A stretch of 64,000 nucleotides of DNA from Leucocoprinus leucothites (taxonomy: Eukaryota > Basidiomycota > Agaricomycetes > Agaricales > Agaricaceae), in assembly GCA_013368445.1 (NCBI GenBank), contig JAACJO010000032.1, positions 124,001 through 188,000 of the forward strand. The letters are read 5' to 3'. Each line of letters opens with the position of its first letter. Position 1 is the first letter of the stretch. The notes under the pieces were generated by a model. It had not been told where the DNA came from. It worked only from the letters and a program-made list of their open reading frames with translations, and made no database searches. The translations under genes and the position numbers were made by a program. Below, in pieces: positions 11,244-21,815 of the stretch.

Positions 11244-11262
11244 GCGACCCCAGAGGGGTCGC
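11244..11262 (-). other. G2 3' terminal hairpin (G2-1)
   Basis: Perfect 8-bp stem with a 3-nt loop, GCGACCCC-AGA-GGGGTCGC on the plus strand, next to the poly(A) tail. The same stem with a different loop occurs in G2-2, G2-3 and G2-4. Confidence 0.7.
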
Positions 11263-11545
11263 CAATTTATAACGCGGTGCGCAATAGCAGTCCACACCCA
11301 ACTATCTACTACAGGGAAACCGATACCACTACCGACTACACAAGAGCAAACAACCGGGAATATATAAGAGTCCTGTCCGAAACAATACGCGAGATGACAG
11401 CAGAAGGGGGGCTAGGCATGTAACAAAAGAAAGGAAATGAGACATATACCAATATCACTGCAACTGGAGGCAGGCCTTGAGGTTGGTGCCCACCTGGCAA
11501 CTAGCGATGGATGGGGAATGATACATTAGCACTAGGGAGCTCCCC

Positions 11546-13035
11546 CTAGGCCCAGGACCGACTGGCAGGACCAGAATGACTTTGTAGCCAATCCTGATCA
11601 AATTGGTGGCACCAGAACACGCATTTGTGGTCAGTAGCAGCATGTTCCTTGCCGCAATTGATGCACTTGATGTGGGGACAGGGATCCCTGGTGGGTGTGG
11701 GCTGGATGGGGGGGTTGGCCTTCGGCAACCCCTTACAGCAGGAGGAGGTGGTGCAGTGATTCTCGGACTGATGTGGTCCACCACATTGTGAACACCTGAG
11801 GGCGCGGTTGCAACAGGTGGAGGTAGTGTGGCCCCAACACCAGCATCATTGACACTGGGGGGTCCCGGGGTGGGCGCGCACAGCCTTGATTATGGATTGC
11901 ACACTGTCGAAGTGGAGGTATTTGCTGACCAGGCACTTAGCATTAGTGCTGGACTAAGAATCCCAAAGGTCAACCCAAATGGTGGCAGTGTCGGCTTTGG
12001 CGGAGTTGTGCAAATTGCGCACAGAGGAGACGTTAGCAAATGTCTCCTTGAAGGGAGACATGCACATGCGGTCAGTGACGTGTTGCAGAGTGGTGCGGAT
12101 ACCACTCGTGTAGTAAGGGACGTCCAAGATCTTAAGATAAGACCTGGACCTTGGGCATTTTGTCTTCAGCTCGAATAGGGCTGTGAAGGCTGAAGGGAGG
12201 GCGGATTCGATCACCAATACTTCAGCATCGGTGGCAACAGAGCTGGTGTACAACGAGATAGTGTTGTACACCTTGGCAATGTTCTCAACACAAAGAGAGC
12301 TCTTCACACAAGTGAGGGAGTCATTGAGAAGGCGCATGGCCTTGTGGTGGAGGTAGGTGAACTTGAGGAAGAGTTGGCATCGGGTGGGGCCTGATGTGGT
12401 CATGCAGGGCTTCTTTGCAGAATGCACATCAGCGAGGGTGGCCTGATGCATCACAGTGACACGATTGGGCTCAAGGGTGGGGTGGGACTGGGCAAGCTTG
12501 ATGAGCACTGCTGCAGATGCCGGGGTATGTGCAACCTCAGCGAATGACTTCTTAGCCACTGAGGGTGGGATGGGCACTCGATGGGCTAGGCCATCAGGCC
12601 TAGCCTTAGGAGTGGGGGGCACTTGGGCAGGCACTTTGCCACTAGTGCGGGCCTTTGCAGGCGCCGGCTTGGGCGGTAGAGAGGGATGGGCTGGGGCAGG
12701 CTGATGATCCGTGGGTGGTAGAGTGGGCACCTTGGGGGAGCCCATGTCAATGTCACGTGGGCCCACTGAGTCAGTGGATTCATGGGTCACCTCATGGACG
12801 ACACGTGTACGATTAGGGTGGGCCTCTTCAACTCTAGAAGCGCAGTCCCACATGAAATCAGTGAATGTGGCCCATCCTTGGGCACACATTCACTTGTTGT
12901 CGAGGGCCATATCGCCTTGGCCCCTGTTGAAGATCTCCGCAACCAACCTGACGAGTGTCAGAATGATTATGGCTGTGGTGGCCTCCAAAAGGGGGCCCTG
13001 AGGAACACTCGCGACGAAGCGAGTGAAGAAGTGGA
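11546..13035 (-). pseudogene. G2-1 gag, central and C-terminal segment
   Basis: Contains FVASVPQGPLLEATTA, RGQGDMAL, the WATFTDFMWDCA helix, HEVTHESTDSVGPRDIDMGS, a Pro/Ala/Lys-rich linker, FAEVAHTPASAAVLIKLAQS, SRSYLKILDVPYYTSGIRTT, FKETFANVSSV and the IWVDLWDS motif, then three Cys/His knuckles in broken frames (KCINCGKEHAATDHKC at the end). Breaks include a TAA near 12890, a stop after WVDLWDS (11954) and TGA at 11846-11848 in the first knuckle, where G2-2 keeps CGA. A short deletion removes the DFTGNASDI part. Confidence 0.75.
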
Positions 13036-13458
13036 CATCCCTCCTTGACCTCTTACCACCACCATCTCTTAGTTGGTGTGCAGTTAGATGTCTAGTATAC
13101 ACCGATTCTACTCTTTTTTTTTATTTTTTTTTATTTTTTATTTTTATTCAAGTGCGACCCCGGAGGGGTCACCAATTTATAACACGGTGCGCGATAGCAG
13201 TCCGCGCCCAACTATCTACTACATGGAACCGATACCGCTACCGACTACACACAAGTAAACAACTGGGAATATATACAAGTCCTGTCCGAGACAATACACG
13301 AGTCGACAGCAGAAGGGGGCTAGGCATGTAACGAAATACAAAGGAAAGAAACATATACCGATATCACTGCATCTGAAGGCAGGCCTTGTGGTTGGTGGGA
13401 GCCCACCCGGCGACCGGCGATGGGTGGGGGACGATGTGTTGACACTAGGGAGCTCCCC

Positions 13459-13836
13459 CTAGGCCCGGGGCCGACCAGCAGAACCAGAATGACTTTGCAG
13501 CCAATCCCGATCAAACCGGTGGCGCCAGAATGTGCACTTGCGGTCAGTAGCAGCATGTTCCTTGCCGCAATTGATGCACTTGATATGGGGACAGGGATCC
13601 CCAGTGGGTGTGGGCTGAATGGGGGGGTTTGCCTTCGGCAACCCCTTACAGCAGGAGGAGGTGGTGCGGTGATTCTCGGACCGATGTGGCCCACTGCATT
13701 GTGAGCACCTGAGCGCACGGTTGCGACAGGTGGTGGTAGTGTGGCCCCAATGCCAGCATCGTTGACACTGGGGGTCCTGGGGTGAGCACGCGCGGCCTTG
13801 ATCATGGACTGCACGCCGTCGAAGTTGAGGTATTTG
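13459..13836 (-). pseudogene. G2-2 gag, C-terminal zinc-knuckle segment
   Basis: Continues 16408 across L-2. After KYLNFDGVQSMIKAA there is a one-base deletion in a C run (AGGACCCCCAG), then CQRCWHWGHTTTTC with its CGA intact (tcg at 13759-13761), CSQCGGPHRSENH and CINCGKEHAATDRKC, ending TFWRHRFDRDWLQSH. So gag is about 640 residues, with one frameshift. Confidence 0.78.
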
Positions 13837-13839
13837 CAG

Positions 13840-16194
13840 ATGATTGCTCGCTGCATGCAGTTTGAAGCGGTATCCCTAGATGTTCTCCACCCTAATCAAA
13901 TGGGTGGAGTTATCCAACGATCCACTGAGGATGCAGGAGTTTTCCTCACTCACATCATTCGGACCGGATGGGCTAAAGGTATGGTTACTAGTGTCTGTGC
14001 TTTTGATATCGCCCAATTCTTCCCCTCCCTAAACCACGAAATCCTCACTAACATTCTACAACGACAGGGGTTCACCCCAGAACTCGTCAATTTCTTTTCA
14101 CACTATCTCATAGGTCGATCCACTCAATTCATGTGGAACACTTTCCTATCCGATGCTCATGACGCAGATGTTGGCGTTGGGCAAGGTTCCGCTCTATCAC
14201 CCATTCTATCCGCACTCTATCTAGCACCCCTCATGTTCATGTTCGACCAACGCGCTCGTTTACAGTCTATCCCTTCTTCCCTTTTATCATTTGTCGACGA
14301 CGGGCTTTGTATATCTCAAGCGAAGAACTATACTGACACTATTTCTTCCCTCAAATCAGCTTATTCCATCATTAATTCCATTTGCACCGATCTCGGACTG
14401 GTCGTTGAACACGACAAATCTGAGGTCTTTCACTTCTCCCGACGTCATAATGATTTGAATCCCCCCCTTGATCTATCCGATGTTGGCGGCCCCCTACTTC
14501 ACCCCAAATGTTTCTGGCGGTACTTAGGGTTCTATTTTGACTGTCGACTTTCATTTCAAGAACACATTCGGTATTACTCCACCAAAGCATTATCCACAGT
14601 GAAAGCTATGAATATGCTGGGCAACTCCACCCATGGTCTCCTCCCTCTACAAAAACGCCTACTCTATAGGTCGTGTGTTGTCCCCGTGGCTACGTATGGA
14701 TTTCGACTCTGGTACTTTGAAGGCACTCGTAACAAGGCGCTTCTCAAGTCTTTATCATCCATGCAAAGACGCGCGGCTCTCTGGATCACAGGTGCCTTCC
14801 GCACTTCTCCATCAGGCGGCGCTGAAGGCATTGCTGGACTCATTCCAATCCACCTTCATCTTCGTAAATTAGCTATTCGTTCGTTATATCGAGTCTCTAC
14901 TTTACTCTCTAATCATGCGTTACGTTTTCTTCTATCTAAGGACTTTTCTCTTAACTCCCTCCCTCATCCCCAATCGCTTCGCCTTCTCACTCTGGCCAAA
15001 AAAGCTAAAGTCAAAGGCCCTCTTATCGATGTAGATAGTTCTCTTTCTCATCTTTCAGAATCATTTTCTCCATTCGCCCCTGAATCAAAACCCGGATCTC
15101 GTCTTATGGACATCTTTCCTGATTCTATTCACTTCCACCCATGCAATCGCTCGGATAAACACGAAATGTATAAACATGTATCATCTCTTGACTCCATTTT
15201 TTCTTCTTCTTCCTCTGATCGTAATTGTATCTCAGTTGTTACTGATGCTTCTGTTCCACTTGTAGGTTCCCTTCAGGCGGTTTCGGCGGCACATTTATAT
15301 CGCGGTGGATGACAAGTGTCCCATGCAAAACAGGCTAGCGGTCGAGCGTCGTCTACTGACGCTGAACTCTATTCCATTCATATTGGCATCGCCAAGGCCA
15401 TTTCTCTCCAGTGCGACCACATTATCCTCATCACCGACTGCCTCCCAGCAGCCAAGCTGGCAGTCAATCCCTCTATACACTCGAGTCAATCACACTCTAT
15501 CCAAGTCTGCCGACTCCTATCCGACTGGCTCACGGCTAAACCCTCCCGTTCTATTGACTTCTGGGACGTTCCTTCCAAATGGCGTTGGAAGCCCCATCTT
15601 AAAGTCCACAAAGACGTCACCTCCACACGCATACATGCCCCCCCACAAGTAGGCGCCACTCTCAATTTCCTGCGACGCAAAATCACCAATGACTGCCAGA
15701 AATCTTGGGAGTCAACTTTCTGGAAGAAGTACTGTGGCAGCGGTTTCCTTCTTTCAAAGAAGAATCGCAAGTTCCTCACCCCTACCTACGTAAAGGGGGG
15801 CACTTGGCTTCTCTTAGCCAATAAATTGCCATCTTTATGTGCGCGTATGTCCCGCGCCATCCTCAGTCATGCTCCTATTGGAGCTTATCGCGAGAGGTTC
15901 TTCCCCCTCGAGCCCAAATCCTGTTGTTGTGGCCATCGCCTGGAAACACAACATCATATCCTGTGCTATTGCCCCCTATATCCTTTCTGCACTCAATGGG
16001 TGCAATGCACTTTTCCTCAGTATGAGTTCCTTGTCGAGTTTTTGAAAAAGAACCCGGCCGCTTTTGCCTTTACCAATCACGATACGCGTCCACCGCCGCC
16101 TCAAGCTCCTGTGCCCGCTGAACCAAATGAAGGTGAACTATATTCTTTCATCTCTTCTCTTTTCTTTTCCTTTGAGACTGATCTCTGTGTATGA
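13840..16194 (+). pseudogene. L-2 ORF2 fragment: RT palm, RNase H, C-terminal zinc finger (one nonsense codon)
   Basis: Counting from the Met at 13840: RT motif A CAFDIAQFF (catalytic Asp about residue 56), motif B VGQGSALSP (113-121), motif C FVDD (151-154), then GLVVEHDKSEVFHF and LGFYFDCRLSF. A connection region leads to RNase H with D-E-D in VVTDASVP, STDAELYSI and LITDCLPAAKL, and a terminal finger CCCGHRLETQHHILCYC. The only break is TGA 15310-15312; the paralogue L-3 has CGA there. Truncated insertions cannot transpose, but this is the clearest template for the L polymerase. LINE clade: Tad1/I-like by domain order (inference). Confidence 0.9.
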
Positions 16195-16263
16195 CACCTC
16201 GTTCTATAGTCTCTTTCGAGTCTTATCTATGTTGCTAGACTAATCGTGTATAGTCTCTGTCTT

Positions 16264-16282
16264 AAGCGGTCGGAGACCGCTT
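16264..16282 (+). other. L 3' UTR hairpin (L-2)
   Basis: AAGCGGTC-GGA-GACCGCTT: perfect 8-bp stem, 3-nt loop. L-4 (45227-45245) has the same stem with loop TCC, and L-6 has loop TTC on its own strand. The stem is constant and the loop varies. Confidence 0.7.
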
Positions 16283-16407
16283 TGTGTACCCCAGCTTGCT
16301 GTAGTGTACTGTTTGTTTGTAATATTTATTTGAAAGCGGACTGTGATCGAGCACCGCTATATAAATTCATTGATTTTAAAAATAAAAATAAAAATGAAAA
16401 TAAAAAA

Positions 16408-17950
16408 AGTTGAGGTATTTGCCGACCAGGTGCTTAGCGTTAGCGCTGGACTGAGAATCCCAAAGGTCGACCCAGATGGTGGCGGTGTCGGCTTTGGCGG
16501 AGTTACGCATGATGCATATGGAGGATACATTAGCGAATGTCTCCTTGAAGGGAGATAGATGCATACGGTCGGTGACGTGTTGTGGAGTGGTGCGGATGCC
16601 ACTCGTGTAGTAAGGGACGTCCAGGATCTTGAGATAAGACCTGGACCTGGGGTGCTTGGTCTTCAGCTCAAACGGGGCAGTGAAGGCTGAAGAGAGGGAG
16701 GATTCGATCACCAATGCATCAGCATCAGTGGCAACGGAATTGGTGTACAACGATATGGTGTCATATGCCCGAGCAATGTTCTCGACGCAAAGCGAACTCT
16801 TCGCGCGAGTGAGGGAGTCATTGAGAAGGCACATGGCCTTGTGGTGGAGGTAGGTGATGTCACTGGAATTGCCAGTGAAATCAAGGAAGAGTTGACGTCG
16901 GGTGGGGCCTGACGTGGTCATGTGGGGCTTCTTTGCAGAAGGCGCATCAGCGAGGGCGGCCTGATGCATCGCAGCGACGCGATCAGGCTCGAGAGTGGGG
17001 TGGGACTGGGCTAGCTTGATGAGTGCTGCTGCAGATGCCGGGGTACGGGCTACCTCGGCAAATGACTTCTTAGCCACCAAGGGAGGGATGGGCGCTCGAC
17101 GGGCTTGGCCATCAGACCTAACCTTAGGAGCGGGGGGCGCCTGAGTGGGCGCTTTGCCACTAGCGCGGGCCTTTGCAGGTGCCGGCTTGGGCGGTAGGGA
17201 GGGACGGGCCAGGGCGGGCCAACGATCCGGGGGGGGCAGGGTGGGCGCCTTTGGGGAACCCATGTCGATGTCACGTGGACCTGCTGAGTCAGCAGATCCA
17301 TGGGTCGCCTCGTGGACGACGCACGTTGCTTTAGGGCCGGTCTCGGGCAGCCCACACTTGCGCCCGAGGTTGTACATTACATCCCCGAAATTGGTCAGCC
17401 TGCGAGAGCTGAGCGAGTGCGAGGAGAGGGGGGTGCCGTCGAGTTCCAGCTCGTCGACGATGACAAAGGCCGCCTTAGCCAGGCAAGTGACGGCTGCGGA
17501 AGCATCATCCTCTGCGATGGAGGAGTGGGATTCGGCACAATTCTCAAGCCACTTGAGGAATGTCTGGAGGTTGGAGAGAGCGCACTTCAGGGTGAGCTCC
17601 TTCTTCTTTCCCTTGGAGGAGGTCACTGATTCAGGCATGACAGGGGGAGCGTCGACAGGGTAGAAGGTAGTTCCACCGGCTGTGAAGGGTTTGAGTGGTG
17701 ACAGAACGTCAGCCACTGGAGGAGCAACCGATGGTGACGGAACATCAGCGGTCAGTTGGGAGGGGCCAGGCAACAGAACGTCAGCCTGGGGGGGACCGAA
17801 GAACCCACGCATGTTGAGTGGGTTGTCATATGGGTCGAGGTGGTCGTCGTCGGCCATCTCGGTGATGTTGAGCTCGTCGTCGGAGATGGCGGACTCAGAT
17901 TTGAATGTGGCAAACTGATTAGCAGTAGCTTTAGACTTGTGCCTACCCAT
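16408..17950 (-). pseudogene. G2-2 gag, N-terminal 514 codons (uninterrupted)
   Basis: ATG at 17950 (MGRHKSKATANQF). Conserved block DELNITEMADDDHLDPY..MRGFFGPPQAD; a helical region (LSNLQTFLKWLENCAE, VTCLAKAAFVIVDELEL); HEATHGSADSAGPRDIDMGS; a long Pro/Ala/Arg/Lys linker; FAEVARTPASAAALIKLAQSHPTLEPDR; QLFLDFTGNSSDITYLHHKAM; SRSYLKILDVPYYTSGIRTT; FKETFANVSS; IWVDLWDSQ. Open without a stop until L-2. Best-preserved N-terminal gag of the standard G2 type. Confidence 0.82.
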
Positions 17951-18307
17951 ATTACTGTAGATAGACGATGTAGGAATGCCTCAGAACAAACACCAACTTT
18001 CAATGGTGGTGGTAAGAGGACAAGGAGGGATGCACCGATTCTACTCTAGCTAACATGGGTAGGCATAAATCTAAAGCTGTCGCTCACGAAATCACGAACA
18101 TGGACCTTTTTTTTTTTTTTTTTTTTAATCAATGAATTTATATAGTGGTGCTCGATCGCAGTCCGCTTTCAACTAGATATTACAAACAGACGGTACACTA
18201 CAGCAAGCTGGGGTACACGAAGTGGTCGAAGACCGCTTAAGACAAGGACTATATATGATTAGACCAGTGAAATAGATAAGACTCGAGAGAGACTATAGAG
18301 CGAGGTG

Positions 18308-19109
18308 TTATACACAGAGATTGGACTCAAGAGAAAAGAAAAGAGATGAGATAAAGGAAAATAGTTCACCTTCATTTGGTTCGGTGGGCACAAGAGCTTG
18401 AAGTGGCAGTGGACGCGTGTCATGATTGGAGAAGGCAAAAGCGGCTGGATTCTTTTTCAAGAACTCGACGAGGAACTCGTATTGTGGAAAAGCGCATTGC
18501 ACCCATTGAGTGTGGATGGGGTAAAGAGGGCAATAACACAGGATGTGATATCTTGATTCCAGACGATAACCACAACAACAGGATATTGGTTCGAGAGGGA
18601 AGAACCTCTCATGATAAGCTCCAATCGGAGCATGATTTAGAATGGCCTGAGTCATACAGGCGCATAATGATGGTGATTCATTGGCTAAGGGAAGCCACGT
18701 GCCTCCTTTGATGTATGTAGGAATGAGGAACTTGCGATTTTTCTTGGAGAGAAGGAAACTGTTGCCACGGTACTTCTTCTTCCAGAATGTAGATTCCCAG
18801 GATTTCTGGCAATCGTTGGTGGCTTTGCGTCGTAGAAAGTCAAGGGTGGCACCCATGTGAGAGGGGGTGTGTATTTGTGTGGAAGTGACGTCATTATGGA
18901 CTTTGAGATGAGGTTTCCAATGCCATTTAGAAGGAATGTCCCAGAAGTCAATAGAGCGAGAGGGTTTAGCTGCGATCCAATTGGATAGAAGCCGACAGAC
19001 TTGGATTGACTGTGACTGGCTTGAATGGATGGAGGGGTCAACTGCCAGCTTGGCTGCTGGGAGACAGTCGGTGATGAGGATGATGTGGTCGCATTGGAGG
19101 GAAATGGCT
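18308..19109 (-). pseudogene. L-3 ORF2, C-terminal segment: RNase H end and zinc finger
   Basis: Continues the 25734-25793 and 28101-31191 coding sequence. ISLQCDHIILITDCLPAAKLAVDPS (RNase H), FWDIPSKWHWKP, LDFLRRKATNDCQKSWESTFWKKKY, then the finger SCCCGYRLESRYHILCYC and a conserved tail ending SLESNLCV at TAA 18308-18310. Open over its last 180 codons. Confidence 0.82.
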
Positions 19110-19133
19110 CATCCCTCCTTGACCTCTTACCAC

Positions 19134-19152
19134 CACCATCTCTTAATTGGTG
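19134..19152 (+). other. G1 5' hairpin (G1-3)
   Basis: CACCA at 19134-19138 pairs with TGGTG at 19148-19152 around a 9-nt loop, about 25 nt from the 5' end. Equivalent stems occur in G2-4 and L-4. Confidence 0.55.
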
Positions 19153-19195
19153 TGCAGTTAGACATCTAGTATACACCGATTCTACTCTAGCTAAC

Positions 19196-21099
19196 ATGGG
19201 TAGGCGTAAATCTAAAGCTGTCGCTCGTGAAATCGCGAACATGGACCTCGACTCTGACATCGCATCCGGTGATGATGAGCTTGACACCATCACAGAGGCC
19301 CCCAGGCCCTCCACCTCCACTCAGCTGGTCCGCACGATGGCGGACTTCAAGGCTGCTGCTGCCTCCATGAGGGCTGACTTTCAGCTGCCCTCACCCCTTC
19401 CCTCGGTGCCCACTGATGTTCCATTGCCAGCACCATCTACTCCCCCAGTGGCTGACGTTCTGTCGCCACTGAAACCCTACACTGTGGGCACACGCACGTT
19501 TGTGCCCATTACACCTCCTCCCCCTGCTGTGCCATCAGTCGTGCCATCCTCCCCTGGGACCGTGTCTGGAGATGATGCCATGGCCAAGCAGGCCTTTGAA
19601 GGCCTCAGGAAGTTCACGCGCTTCATGCGTGAGCTCCCTGACAATTCCCTCCTCGATGAGGAGTTTGCCAAAGCCTGCGCCAGCTACCTTGCTGGTGCAG
19701 TATACGAGTTTGATATGAGCGGGCACAGTAGTGCACGCATCTCCATGGGCGAAGAGTGGGCTGGCCGTGGCTGGACCAGCTTTTGCTCCTTCATGCAAGG
19801 CTTTGCTCGCTTTGTTGAGCCTGGGGCCTCTCCTAAAGACACACGCGTCACCCATGAGGCGACCCATGGATCCGCTGACAAAGCAGAACCACATGACATC
19901 CACATGGGCTCCCCTAAGGCACCCAAGCAAACACCCAAGGCACTGCGGCCTGCCCTGGCCCATCCTCCTGTACCACCCAAGCAAGCGCCCTCTAAGGCAC
20001 GTGCTAGTGGCCCCCCCCGAGCGCCTGTGAAGGCGCCCATCCCCACTCCTGCTCTGGTGCCTCGTCAGTGCTCATTTGCAGAAGCCGCCCGTTCCGGCAC
20101 TTCGGTGCTGCCTGTGTCGCTCATCAAGCTAGCGCAGGCAAACCCCTCCCTCGACCCTGATCGCATTGCTGCAATGCATCAGGCCGCTACTGCCACTGCT
20201 GGCTCTGCAAAGAAGCCACGCATGACCACCGCTGGGCCTACCCGCCGCAACTCTTCCTGGATTTCACTGGCAATGCCAGCAAAATCACTTATCTCCATCA
20301 CAAGGCCATGCGCCTCCTCAATGATGCCCTCTCACATGCCAAGTCATCCTTGCGCATTGAGAACATCACCAAGGCGTACAGCACTATTGCGCTGTACACC
20401 TCTGCCATACACTCAGACTCCAACACCACTGTTGTTGAGTCTGCTATCCCCTCCGTCTTCACTGCCCCATTTGAGCTGAAGACGTGCCGCCCCAGGTCGA
20501 GGTCTTATCTCAAGATCCTCGATGTCCCCTTCCACATGAACGGCATCTGTACCACGCCAATCAACATCACTGACTGTATGCGATTGTCTCCATTCAAGGA
20601 CACTTTTGCTGATGTTTCATCTGTGTGCATCATGTGCAACTCCCCCAAGGCCGACACTGCCACCGTTTGGTTTGACCTATGGGACTCTCAGTCAGGAGCT
20701 GGCACCAAGAAGCTCCTTAACAAGTACCTCAACTTCAACGGTATGCAGGCTGTCATTAAGCCTGCCCGTGCCCACCCCGGTGTTCCCCAGTGCCAGCAAC
20801 ACTGGCACTTTGGCCACTCTACCCCCACCTGCCGCAACCATGCACTCAGGTATTCCCAGTGTGGTGGTCCTCACCATAGTGAGAACCATCACTCCACATC
20901 ATCGTGCTGTAAGGGGAGTCCAAAGGCAAACCCCCCTATCCTGCCCACACCCACCAGGGAGCCCTGTCCCCACATCTCATGTATCAACTGCAAGGGCGAC
21001 CATGTAGCTGATGATCGAAAGTGCCCATTCTGGCGCCACCGGTTCGACCGTGATTGGCTTAGCCGTCACAAGGAGGACAATAGGAGGCCCTGGGGGTAG
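19196..21099 (+). pseudogene. G1-3 gag (ORF1-like RNA-binding protein), one frameshift
   Basis: ATG at 19196 (MGRRKSKAVAREIANMDLDS). Order: basic N-terminus, DDELDT acidic patch, TMADFKAAAASMRADF, Pro-rich linkers, FMRELPDNSLLDEEFAKACASYLAGAVYEF helices, HEATHGSADKAEPHDIHMGS, basic/Pro linker, FAEAARSGTSVLPVSLIKLAQ, then a one-base deletion near 20250 (after PTRR). The frame resumes as SKITYLHHKAM, SRSYLKILDVPFHMNG, FKDTFADVSSV, VWFDLWDSQSGAG. Knuckle 1 reads CQQHWHFGH (second Cys lost), knuckle 2 CGGPHHSENHH, knuckle 3 CINCKGDHVADDRKC, ending FWRHRFDRDWL and TAG. About 634 codons. No RT anywhere in the element. Confidence 0.85.
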
Positions 21100-21109
21100 G
21101 TTGTGTACC

Positions 21110-21411
21110 TGTCAGATGTGCTCTGGACAGTCTACAAGTATTTGTGATTGATTTGTTGATGTGTGAAGTTAGAGTTGATGCAGAGGTTGCTTAGTCAGTT
21201 GTAGATCACCTGACTGGATGTTCAACTCTCCTGTGGACGCTTTCTTGACTCTCAGTCATTTACAGTTGTCCACAGGTGAGTACAAGTCTCTATCTTGTTA
21301 ATACAGTCATTTACAGTTGTCCACAGATTCCTGTGTGAGTTGTGAGCTCCCTGGGCAATTTCTCTGGTTTCTAGGACCTCCCACACGTCCCCTGTGCGTC
21401 ACCTTCTAACA
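21110..21411 (+). repeat. 5' LTR of the copia element (302 bp)
   Basis: TGTCAGATG start and CTAACA end, followed by GGTTATGGGCCC, the expected position of a primer-binding site (tRNA not assigned). Contains an internal 23-bp direct repeat at 21253-21275 and 21304-21326, ending GTTGTCCACAG both times. Confidence 0.9.
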
Positions 21412-21815
21412 GGTTATGGGCCCCGGCCTCTAGAAGCCTCAGACAACGACTTTTGCCTCATTTCATCCTCAACTGTCTTCCTCTTCTCCTATCCGCCGTT
21501 TTCGCGTTTTCTCCTTTGTTTTCGCGTCGCTCCAGTCACCTCCGCGCACACCCGTCGATCTCGCGTGTCTCCACGACTTCACCAAGTTTCGCTGCGTTCC
21601 GGCCATTTCTCATTCCACTATCCCACTTCCATTCCTAATCACTCTATTCTAATCCTAATATTCCTCTGCTCCTCCCATACCAACTGTTGCCCCGTTCTGC
21701 TCCGAACTTTGCCAGTCCGTCGATCCCACTGTTTGCCATGTATACCCCTCGTTACACGACCACCAACCCTTTCCTCGTCGCCCTACACCGCATTTCAGCT
21801 TCCTAGTCCGCCCAG
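21412..21815 (+). other. Copia leader (untranslated)
   Basis: Between the LTR and the gag ATG. Pyrimidine-rich; starts with the putative primer-binding region. No conserved frame in it that I can tie to a known protein. Confidence 0.55.

Larger units (their letters stand above)
13837..16407 (+). mobile_element. LINE L-2, 5'-truncated, best-preserved RT
   Basis: Inserted in the gag of G2-2 with TSD AGTTGAGGTATTTG at 13823-13836 and 16408-16421 (14 bp, exact). It starts inside the RT domain and ends with an A-rich tail (16378-16407). The 3' UTR holds the L hairpin at 16264-16282 and the terminal box at about 16336-16378. Confidence 0.92.
13114..18032 (-). mobile_element. G2-2: full-length gag-only retroposon, split by L-2
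   Basis: Segments 13114-13836 and 16408-18032. Poly(T)-rich start, 3' hairpin at about 13155 (one arm decayed at a CpG), 5' end at 18032. TSD CACCGATTCTACTC at 13100-13113 and 18033-18046 (14 bp, exact), inside the 5' UTR of G1-2. Confidence 0.9.

Noticed and set aside
13036..13130. Head-to-head 5' ends looking like twin-priming inversions
   Set aside because: Adjoining elements belong to different families and each junction is explained by simple nested insertion with its own TSD.
16376..16407. G2-2 gag frame reading into FFYFHFYFYF
   Set aside because: This is the L-2 poly(A) tail read on the minus strand, not protein. The same applies at 50903-50932 and 48688-48707.
19535..19984. Long minus-strand frame opposite the G1-3 gag (also 46053-46538 and 34328-34885)
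   Set aside because: The same shadow recurs wherever G1 gag is present, on the opposite strand and without gag-independent conservation; it is a composition effect of GC-rich gag codons.
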